From: Acetatifactor sp.
Lineage (GTDB): Bacteria; Bacillota; Clostridia; Lachnospirales; Lachnospiraceae
Direction: 5' to 3'
NCBI GenBank assembly: GCA_016293615.1
Contig: JAEDDX010000043.1
Span: forward strand, 1 to 25,122
Length of the DNA stretch: 25,122 nt
Positions within the stretch are counted from its first letter, which is position 1. Each line of letters begins with the position of its first letter. Shown piece by piece: positions 8,352 to 14,061 of this stretch. The notes beneath the pieces were generated by a model. That model saw only the letters and a list, made by a program, of their open reading frames with translations, was not told where the DNA came from and ran no database searches. Position numbers and translations under genes: made by a program.

Positions 8352-8741
8352 TTCCACCGTAATTTCAGTAGTAACATAAAAAACTTTGGTTTCCGCAATG
8401 GATTTTTCCTCCCAGAAGAGCATTGCGCCCAGAAAAAGGACTGAAATCAGGAGCAGACTACCTATAAAGCAGGCGGATCTGCGAATCAACCTGCCGACAT
8501 GAACAGTCCCAAAGAAGGATAAATCGTCAGACATGCAATAATAGGTGTGAACCACATCTTGCGGGAGCCCAAAATTCTGATAGATATCTTCAACGGAGGC
8601 GGGAGCCTTTTGGTGACAGAATTCCATCAGGTTTCTTTCTAATGTTTCAAGATAACGCCTCTCCTGCTTTCGCAGCAAAGGGAAAAGGCTCTTTATTTCT
8701 TTTAGATATTTCCGACACAACTTCTGACTCTGCCTGTTCAT
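8334..8741 (-). CDS. Small DUF1700/DUF6120-like membrane protein
   Basis: A 135-residue protein with a charged helical N-terminal half (about residues 1-75, containing LLRKQERRYLETLERNL and ASVEDIYQNFG) and one hydrophobic helix at about residues 88-110. This layout matches the DUF1700-like proteins often found next to PadR-type regulators, where they are thought to act with the regulator in membrane or envelope stress control; that role is inferred. The ATG at 8741 is chosen because GGCGAAGGTG lies upstream at good spacing and the N-terminus fits. The frame is open further upstream to 8870, but that part only shadows the PadR gene. The gene overlaps the PadR gene by 95 bases in another frame and the Nudix gene by 18 bases at the stop. 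Confidence 0.65.
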   Translation of the reverse strand: MNRQSQKLCRKYLKEIKSLFPLLRKQERRYLETLERNLMEFCHQKAPASVEDIYQNFGLPQDVVHTYYCMSDDLSFFGTVHVGRLIRRSACFIGSLLLISVLFLGAMLFWEEKSIAETKVFYVTTEITVESGGVQ

Positions 8742-9093
8742 TTTCGACACCTTCGCCTTTCTGTATTGATTTCTCCATGACCAACCGAATGCCCTGAATT
8801 GTGGATTCAAAGGAAGACTGCAGCTCGTCCAGATATTGACGCCCCTGAGGCTCAATGTGGTAGTACACACGCGTGCGTTTTCGACCGATAAGCTTAGAAT
8901 ACTCGCTGATCATCTTCGCGTTCTCCAGTTTATAGATGGCTGTGTAGATGGTGTTCTGCGAAATGACCAGCAAACCATCCGATAACCCGGAAATGTTTTG
9001 CGCGATTTCATATCCGTAACAGTCCTTCTGCGTCAGGAGGTGAAGAATCAGCAGGTCGGCAACGCCATTTTGTAATATGTTTCTGTTTGACAT
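8647..9093 (-). CDS. PadR-family transcriptional regulator
   Basis: A 148-residue DNA-binding repressor. Residues about 10-90 form the PadR winged helix-turn-helix, with the typical LILHLLTQKDCYGYEIAQ start, the recognition segment NTIYTAIYKLEN and the wing GRKRTRVYYHIEPQG. The family commonly represses a nearby transporter or stress gene and is released by a small ligand. About 110-117 residues would be normal. The last 30 or so run in an alternative frame over the next gene, so either the long overlap is genuine or a small frameshift has extended the protein. The start at 9093 has AAAAGGAGGT eight bases upstream. It is transcribed away from the accessory operon that begins on the other strand, whose promoter it likely controls. 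Confidence 0.88.
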   Translation of the reverse strand: MSNRNILQNGVADLLILHLLTQKDCYGYEIAQNISGLSDGLLVISQNTIYTAIYKLENAKMISEYSKLIGRKRTRVYYHIEPQGRQYLDELQSSFESTIQGIRLVMEKSIQKGEGVENEQAESEVVSEISKRNKEPFPFAAKAGEALS

Positions 9094-9114
9094 TTTTATA
9101 ACCTCCTTTTGATT

Positions 9115-9143
9115 ATTTTATGTGTAAAAGTATGAAAAGTCAA
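9115..9143 (-). promoter_or_regulatory. Promoter of the PadR gene
   Basis: On the minus strand TTGACT (plus-strand 9138-9143) and TAAAAT (9115-9120) are 17 bases apart. They lie just upstream of the AAAAGGAGGT ribosome binding site at about 9101-9110. CAATATTG at 9141-9148 is a perfect 8-base palindrome overlapping the -35 element and may be an additional operator half. Confidence 0.7.
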
Positions 9144-9166
9144 TATTGCGTAAAACAAAATAATGC

Positions 9167-9194
9167 TTGACAAAAATATCATATGAGGTATACT
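9167..9194 (+). promoter_or_regulatory. Promoter of the accessory secretion operon
   Basis: TTGACA at 9167-9172 and TATACT at 9189-9194 are 16 bases apart, a strong sigma-A match. It lies back to back with the PadR promoter, with only 23 bases between the two -35 elements. The start of transcription is expected near 9201, just before the palindrome at 9209-9222. Confidence 0.75.
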
Positions 9195-9484
9195 AATGAT
9201 TAAGTAATATGACAATTGTCATTGAGGCGAGGCGCCTGACACCGGGGGTAGAAACAGGCTCCTTTTGCAGACGACTGCGATAATATGAATGGGAGGAGGG
9301 GAGTCCATTGCAGAGTTGACAATCATGCTGAATGTGATTACGATTGAAGAAATAAAAGCGAGTTCCGAATCTTTATAGGCTGGTATCGTCGCACTGTCAC
9401 AAATTCAAGTAGAAGATTTGAGTTGACGCAAGGCAGAATCTCTATGCAGGGTGAGGAACTAATAAGGAGAAATAAAAAAAGCAT
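9195..9484 (+). other. Long leader of the accessory operon, no firm gene
   Basis: This stretch has no gene I can support. It holds a 24-codon frame from the ATG at 9209 to a stop at 9281-9283, which would be almost leaderless. It also holds a short frame from the ATG at 9325 (MLNVITIEEIKASSESL) that meets TAG at 9376-9378 and would continue with AGIVALSQIQVEDLS before TGA. Two small hairpins occur: GCCTG (9234-9238) with CAGGC (9255-9259), and GCAG/CTGC near 9266-9277. AAGGAG at 9464-9469 is the only good ribosome binding site near its end. Confidence 0.4.
9209..9222. promoter_or_regulatory. 14-base palindrome, candidate PadR operator
   Basis: ATGACAATTGTCAT is a perfect inverted repeat located about 15 bases past the -10 element, where bound repressor would block the rightward promoter. 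The ATG...CAT ends resemble the ATGT-spacer-ACAT operators known for PadR proteins. That this PadR binds it is an inference. Confidence 0.5.
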
Positions 9485-9506
9485 ATGATTAAAGTTAGGA
9501 TACCTT

Positions 9507-9737
9507 TTGTGTTGCCTGTTAGTTGCCATAAGCATCAGTAATAAAGTATATGCAGTTAATGCGTATAGCAATCCAAAACAAAGAGCGTTCATTTTCAGTC
9601 CCGGATGGGGGATGGTCATCTATGACAGTGTTGTTTATGGATGTAATTGTGGCGTCATTGGCACATTGCAATATCAGATTTGCTGCAATGGAGCGAACAT
9701 ACCGGTTTATTCCTATCGTATTCAGGTTACAAAGTAA
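9507..9737 (+). CDS. Small Cys-containing secreted peptide, probably frameshifted
   Basis: The readable frame encodes 76 residues from a TTG: a hydrophobic stretch (CCLLVAISISNKVYA), then a mature part with the segments GCNCGV and QICCNG, giving four Cys. A normal start is missing in this frame. An ATG at 9485, with AAGGAG 15 bases upstream, opens the reading MIKVRIPF and then runs out of frame. Removing one T from the TTTT run at 9505-9508 joins the two into MIKVRIPLCCLLVAISISN, a textbook signal peptide. So the gene is either inactivated by a one-base insertion, expressed by slippage, started at the TTG (AGGA lies six bases upstream), or affected by a sequencing error. The family is not recognised. 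It is followed after 16 bases by the next secreted-protein gene. Confidence 0.55.
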   Translation: MCCLLVAISISNKVYAVNAYSNPKQRAFIFSPGWGMVIYDSVVYGCNCGVIGTLQYQICCNGANIPVYSYRIQVTK

Positions 9738-9753
9738 GAAAGGCTGGGGTAAT

Positions 9754-10356
9754 ATGAAAAAGATGCGATATGTTTTGATGATCGCTGCGGTTTTTGTTCT
9801 GGCAGCCGGAAGCATTTGGGCATTGGCCGATCCGTCTGTCAATGCCAAGTGGGGGAAGTATCTTGCTGAAAGTGCCCAAAACAACGATAAAAAAGATATT
9901 TATGCGGTCGGAAAAACAGCGACGATATATGTCTCAGATATCGAGAAGGCAGAGCGCTACTACACGATATCCGGTATGAGTGAGCAGGATGCGCATGAAA
10001 TGGCATATGAATTTTGTAAAGAAAAAGAGGCACTCTATCAGGAGGCGGTCCGTTTGGGGTATTCAGCTACAAAAGAAGAGATTCAAGAGTATCTGAGTGA
10101 ACTGAAAACGGCAGTGGATACGGCAGCAAACAGTGCGGATTTTCGTGCTGTGATGGAGCAATTTGAATCAGAAGAAAAGTATTGGGAGTATCTGGGAGAA
10201 GTTTATCAGAAAGACCTGCCAATTCAGAAAATGAATCAGGACAAAGAAAAGGAGTTCTTTGAGCGCAACGCCGAAGCAACAGAGGAACAGTGGCAGGCAC
10301 ATTTCACAGAGTGGAAAAAGAGTTTGACGGAAGCAGAACACTTTGAACGACATTGA
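9754..10356 (+). CDS. Secreted protein resembling the SurA/PrsA N-terminal domain
   Basis: A 200-residue protein with a signal peptide (MKKMRYVLMIAAVFVLAAG, likely cut after WALA). The body is almost entirely helical, with the pattern SGMSEQDAHEMAYEFCKEKEALYQEAVRLG followed by TKEEIQEYLSEL, typical of the chaperone part of SurA- and PrsA-like foldases. No parvulin prolyl-isomerase domain follows, so it would be a chaperone-only form. It may help fold the secreted peptides encoded on either side; that role is inferred. The frame opens at 9550, but the ATG at 9754 gives the signal peptide and has GGGG close upstream. The earlier part overlaps the Cys-peptide gene. Confidence 0.65.
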   Translation: MKKMRYVLMIAAVFVLAAGSIWALADPSVNAKWGKYLAESAQNNDKKDIYAVGKTATIYVSDIEKAERYYTISGMSEQDAHEMAYEFCKEKEALYQEAVRLGYSATKEEIQEYLSELKTAVDTAANSADFRAVMEQFESEEKYWEYLGEVYQKDLPIQKMNQDKEKEFFERNAEATEEQWQAHFTEWKKSLTEAEHFERH

Positions 10357-10565
10357 AGACAGGGGTCAACGGATTCGGAGAAGCGGAGCCTCCCGTAACT
10401 GTCAGAACAGGAAGGCGAAGCAGAAAAATTTATAGTTCCATGATGCTAATGGATCGACATATCGACCCAATAGATCGAGAGGATAATAGTCTATCTTGGT
10501 AAAGTAAAAATTGTAACCTGAGACATTAAAAAACGAAAGAGATTATGAATGAACGGAGGATGTTT
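10357..10565 (+). other. Gap between the SurA-like and bacteriocin-like genes
   Basis: No gene is supported in these 209 bases. One frame stays open for about 50 codons after the upstream stop (with segments NGFGEAEPPVTVRTG and DRHIDPIDRED) and ends at TAA near 10500. It has no start with a ribosome binding site and could be a remnant. No convincing promoter or terminator is seen. The ribosome binding site GGAGG at 10555-10559 belongs to the next gene. Confidence 0.35.
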
Positions 10566-11015
10566 ATGAATTTGAAAAGATTGTTGACGATAGGGATTAT
10601 GACTTTGTTTTTGCTTAATAATGGTTTGGTTGTATGTGGCCAGAGTTTACCGGATGAAACTTCGGTACATTCCTGGTCAGAAAGTAATTCGAATATAGCA
10701 GCAGTGAGTTACTCTTTGCCGGAATGGATATTATATGATACGAAGGATGTAACTGTTGATAAGGGCTCGATCAATTTGAAGTCATATGTTATGACATTGT
10801 TGAACGATACTAAGTTGTGCAAAGCAACCTCTGAACATTCATCTTACTTTTATGGATATGTACGAGCAAGATTTGAAACAATTTTCGGGGCTGTTCATTC
10901 GGGGTCTGATTCCGGTAGAAAAATGTCATATTGGGGCACAACAGCCGAAACGCCCGGTAACGATGATGCCGGTGGATGGAATGGTGTTGCACATACATAT
11001 TGCAATTCCCTCTAA
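10566..11015 (+). CDS. Secreted bacteriocin-like protein of unknown family
   Basis: A 149-residue protein with a signal peptide (MNLKRLLTIGIMTLFLLNNG, cleavage probably near VVCG-QS). A spacer with a predicted extended region precedes a compact C-terminal part from about residue 98: YFYGYVRARFETIFG, then SGSDSGRKMSYWGTT, then GWNGVAHTYC. The aromatic, Gly- and Ser-rich end and its position immediately before two permease genes and an ABC ATPase resemble the arrangement of lactococcin-972-type loci, but I cannot confirm membership of that family by eye. It may be an antimicrobial or signalling protein. The ATG at 10566 has GGAGG six bases upstream and is preferred over the ATG at 10545. No transfer or damage signs are seen in it. 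Confidence 0.55.
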   Translation: MNLKRLLTIGIMTLFLLNNGLVVCGQSLPDETSVHSWSESNSNIAAVSYSLPEWILYDTKDVTVDKGSINLKSYVMTLLNDTKLCKATSEHSSYFYGYVRARFETIFGAVHSGSDSGRKMSYWGTTAETPGNDDAGGWNGVAHTYCNSL

Positions 11016-11048
11016 GGATGACTATATGCAGGTATTGCGGGGGATAGG

Positions 11049-12044
11049 ATGAAAACTTTTCTTAGACGCTATGGATATCATGCATTATTGTTTCTGTGTT
11101 TGCTGTCTATTGTTTTAGTGGCTGCTGATATCGCACAAATGTATGAAAAAACACAGCATGTTGGTACGCAATCGGTAGACGCGCTGAGTGATGTGGCGAT
11201 TCAGTTCAAAATGCAGCCGGAAAATGGATTGGACTTTTGCTTTTTGGATGATTCTAATCAGGAATATGCGTTGTTGCAGCGTAAAGAGGATGGGGTACCA
11301 ATATTCAGATTGGTTAGTACCAATCACTTTTATAAAAACCAGCTTGGGCGGTTTTATGCTAACGGAGATTTCACAGAACTTCAGAATTCGTATGTTTGCG
11401 GAGAAAAGGCCGGGGACATATTTCAGATTTCTCCTTTCGTTTATCACAATAGCGCTTACGAGAATGTTGGAGTAATCAAGGGTGATGGCAGCATTGCCCT
11501 TGATTACGGTATCTATATGGTTGGAACAATTGAGAACGATGTGACACAGAATGAGTTTATATTGGAGGGAAATCATAAAAAGGATGTTGACATTGTATTC
11601 CAGGAGATTTGTGATTGGGCGAAGAAAGAAGGAGTTACAGTCAACATTTTAGATAGAAAAGCGACCGGTATGAACGACATATACAATGTGGAAGAGAAAA
11701 GTCGTAGCGTGTTATCCATTACGATTTTGTTACTGTGTAGCAGCATGGTTATTATTACATTCTTTTGGACAAAGCAGTATGATCAAATGCGGGATGCCTT
11801 CTATTTGTTGGGAATGAAAAATGCTGAAATAAAAATATGCTTTGATTCTATAAAGATTTTCACTCCGGTATGTATCGGCGTTATGATCTTTTGCCGGAGA
11901 ACAACATGGAACATTCTGGGATATATACTCGGATTGGTTTTTGTGTTTATGATGGTTAACATCCTTTTGTGTTTATGCCTGAACAAAGTGAGGAGGCACC
12001 GTTGTGAAAACAATCGTGAAAGAACTGATTTTAGACATACATGA
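11049..12044 (+). CDS. FtsX/MacB-like ABC permease, first subunit
   Basis: A 331-residue membrane protein with the MacB/FtsX layout. One helix at about residues 10-27 is followed by an extracellular domain of about 190 residues and then three helices (about 221-240, 264-282, 287-311). Proteins of this fold do not pump through the membrane pore in the usual way; they couple ATP hydrolysis to work on extracellular peptides or lipoproteins. The ATG at 11049 follows GGGGGATAGG. The last 41 bases overlap the next permease gene. Sequence similarity to a named subfamily was not evident. The two half-size permeases together equal the size of the single integral-membrane protein in lactococcin-972-type immunity loci, so a split version is possible. 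Confidence 0.7.
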   Translation: MKTFLRRYGYHALLFLCLLSIVLVAADIAQMYEKTQHVGTQSVDALSDVAIQFKMQPENGLDFCFLDDSNQEYALLQRKEDGVPIFRLVSTNHFYKNQLGRFYANGDFTELQNSYVCGEKAGDIFQISPFVYHNSAYENVGVIKGDGSIALDYGIYMVGTIENDVTQNEFILEGNHKKDVDIVFQEICDWAKKEGVTVNILDRKATGMNDIYNVEEKSRSVLSITILLLCSSMVIITFFWTKQYDQMRDAFYLLGMKNAEIKICFDSIKIFTPVCIGVMIFCRRTTWNILGYILGLVFVFMMVNILLCLCLNKVRRHRCENNRERTDFRHT

Positions 12045-13290
12045 CAGTATCTTCGCATCTTCGATTCTTGAAATCCAATTGTTTGCTTTTTCGCTCTTAT
12101 GCTTATTTGCTTTCCAATTTTCAGAAGACGTGAATTCTCTTCAAAACGGAATGGTTTATGCTCATCAGGAGAAAGAACTGTACAGACTGGTGGATAATCT
12201 GGTGGGTCAATATGAAACGGAGTTTTTTCAGAATAGTGATTCCTTGGCAAGACTGGGGATTATGTATTCAAAGCTGAAAAATGCGGAACAATTCGAGTAT
12301 CTGGAGATGTACGATAACCCTATTGTTTTTGTTTCAGATACAGTACCCGATGAAGTTTTATATACCTATGAAGAGGGTGGTGGCCCGGATCATCGCGGGA
12401 TAGTAGACGGTGAGATGTTTAGCGAAATAAAGTGCTTCTGGATGAGCAGAAATGTAGCGGACTTGTTTCAACTTAAGTGTGATCAAGGTGATTTTTGGGA
12501 GGAAGAGGATAAAAATAATTCACCGATACCGATTGTCCTTGGGAGTCAGTATAGAGCTACATTCACGGTTGGTGATGTGACAGATGGATTCACCCCTGTC
12601 TCTCCAAGGGGTAAGTTTGAAGTGACGGGAATACTCAAGGAAGGTGAATACCTGGTATACAATGGGCAGGTGCTTTGCCTGGATCGCTATGTGTTAATGC
12701 CGATGCAGGATGGAAACGCTGTGACATTAACATCTGAGGAAAGAACCCGCCAACGTCTTTTGTATCTGTTTAAGATCAATGGAGCCCTATATTCTGATTT
12801 ATCTGCAAATGAATTACAGACATTTATTCAGAATATTTGCGAGACCAGTGGAGTTTTACCGGCTTCGACAGTTGCTGGTGCTACGAATCAGCAGAGTCAG
12901 CTTGTAGAGATGAACCTGCAGGATGCAGTACAAATTCTGCAGAAGATGGTCGTGTTATTATATGTCTTCTCCATAATTTCAACGATTCTTTTTTTCATTA
13001 TAAAGTTCGATGATAATAGCAGGTATTACAGTATTTTGATACTGAACGGCTTCTCTTTCAGACAGATTATGTGCATTATTATGGGGTCATTAATGCTTTT
13101 GCTGTTGCTGCCGGAGGTATTGGCAATTCTCATCTGCAGCGTTATTGGCCTTTTTGTGCAGGGTGGATGGACTCTGTCGTTGAAGCTGATAGCCGTTCAC
13201 AACATAAGTTTGGTAGGTACAGTAGGCGTTATCAGTTATTACAAGTTAAGAAGATTGAATATTCAATCACACATTGGAGGATTTGAATGA
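12004..13290 (+). CDS. FtsX/MacB-like ABC permease, second subunit
   Basis: A 428-residue membrane protein with the same plan as its upstream neighbour. One helix at about residues 22-40 is followed by an extracellular domain of about 270 residues and a C-terminal bundle (about 315-333, 354-384 and 393-413). It starts at GTG, 12004, with AGGAGG seven bases upstream, inside the 3' end of the first permease gene. The ATGA overlap of four bases with the ATPase gene makes the three genes a tightly coupled ABC transporter. The extracellular domain is the likely site of contact with a peptide or with the downstream lipoprotein; this is inferred. Confidence 0.7.
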   Translation: MKTIVKELILDIHDSIFASSILEIQLFAFSLLCLFAFQFSEDVNSLQNGMVYAHQEKELYRLVDNLVGQYETEFFQNSDSLARLGIMYSKLKNAEQFEYLEMYDNPIVFVSDTVPDEVLYTYEEGGGPDHRGIVDGEMFSEIKCFWMSRNVADLFQLKCDQGDFWEEEDKNNSPIPIVLGSQYRATFTVGDVTDGFTPVSPRGKFEVTGILKEGEYLVYNGQVLCLDRYVLMPMQDGNAVTLTSEERTRQRLLYLFKINGALYSDLSANELQTFIQNICETSGVLPASTVAGATNQQSQLVEMNLQDAVQILQKMVVLLYVFSIISTILFFIIKFDDNSRYYSILILNGFSFRQIMCIIMGSLMLLLLLPEVLAILICSVIGLFVQGGWTLSLKLIAVHNISLVGTVGVISYYKLRRLNIQSHIGGFE

Positions 13291-13946
13291 TTGAGATTCG
13301 GGGAGTCACAAAGCAGTATCAAACGCAGGGAGAGGTCATTCCGGTGCTCCGAAACATAAATCTGTCAGTGCAGGAAGGTAAAATGGTCGCGATAATGGGA
13401 AGGAGCGGAAGCGGGAAAAGTACCCTGTTGAATATGATTGCCGGAATCATTGCCCCAACATCCGGACAGGTGTCTGTTGGCGGAAAAATAATAGATTATA
13501 CCAAACCAGGCGAACTATACCATTTGCGAAGAAATCAGATTGGCTATATTGTTCAGAATTATGGGTTGATTGAGAATAGAACGGTATGGGAAAACATAGT
13601 TCTTGCAGTTCACGGGAAGGAGTATCGGGCCTGCGGATACCGGAAAGTGAGAGAGTTGCTGGATGAACTGGAGTTGACGGATAAAGCAAGGCGTTTTCCG
13701 GACTGGTTATCCAGTGGCGAGAAACAGAGGGTTGCTATAGCCAGGGCGTTGGCTGATAATAAGAGTATTATTCTTGCTGATGAACCAACAGGTGCCATGG
13801 ATCGGATCAGTGCCGAAAACACCGTTGCACTTTTACGCCGGCTTGTTGAAAGAAAAGGAATCACGGTACTGATTGCGACTCATGATATGGAAGTGGCAAA
13901 AAAGTGTGATAGGATCGTCCATATCAATTACGGAGAGATTGTTTAG
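13287..13946 (+). CDS. ABC transporter ATP-binding protein (LolD/MacB type)
   Basis: A 219-residue ATPase that powers the two permeases encoded just upstream. Motifs in order are Walker A GRSGSGKST (residues 38-46), Q-loop Gln90, signature LSSGE (141-145), Walker B IILADEP with Asp165-Glu166, the D-loop GAMD and H-loop His199. The signature reads LSSGE instead of the common LSGGQ or LSGGE, a tolerated change, so the protein should be active. Length and motifs fit the LolD/MacB/FtsE group. The start codon overlaps the previous stop as ATGA. Its stop at 13944-13946 is followed in the same frame by a histidine-kinase-like remnant. Confidence 0.9.
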   Translation: MIEIRGVTKQYQTQGEVIPVLRNINLSVQEGKMVAIMGRSGSGKSTLLNMIAGIIAPTSGQVSVGGKIIDYTKPGELYHLRRNQIGYIVQNYGLIENRTVWENIVLAVHGKEYRACGYRKVRELLDELELTDKARRFPDWLSSGEKQRVAIARALADNKSIILADEPTGAMDRISAENTVALLRRLVERKGITVLIATHDMEVAKKCDRIVHINYGEIV

Positions 13947-14048
13947 CCGGGAAGCAGATTGCTGTGTGCCATCGTAAAGCACATTGTAGAGCTGCTTGAC
14001 GGAGAAATCATTCCAAAGAGGAATATGTCCCCTTTGTCTGCTTTTTGA
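13947..14048 (+). pseudogene. Remnant of a histidine-kinase C-terminus
   Basis: In frame with, and directly after, the ATPase stop, 33 codons read GSRLLCAIVKHIVELLDGEI and then PKRNMSPLSAF before TGA. This closely matches the G2 box and last strands of the ATP-binding domain of sensor histidine kinases (family pattern GxGLGLAIVKHIVELHGG...). The Gly residues of the G2 box are partly lost and no start codon or upstream kinase domain exists, so it is a fragment. It suggests that a two-component sensor gene once lay between the ATPase and the lipoprotein and has been deleted. It is too short for certainty but the match is unlikely to be chance. Confidence 0.55.
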
Positions 14049-14061
14049 GGTGTTAATCTGT

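Noticed and set aside
9338..9619. 93-residue hydrophobic frame on the minus strand.
   Set aside because: It lies opposite the signal-peptide region of the Cys peptide gene, lacks a ribosome binding site and resembles no family; it looks like an antisense shadow.
13287..13946. LSSGE in place of LSGGQ as a sign of an inactive ATPase.
   Set aside because: Substitution at the second Gly occurs in functional LolD/MacB-type ATPases, and all other motifs are intact.
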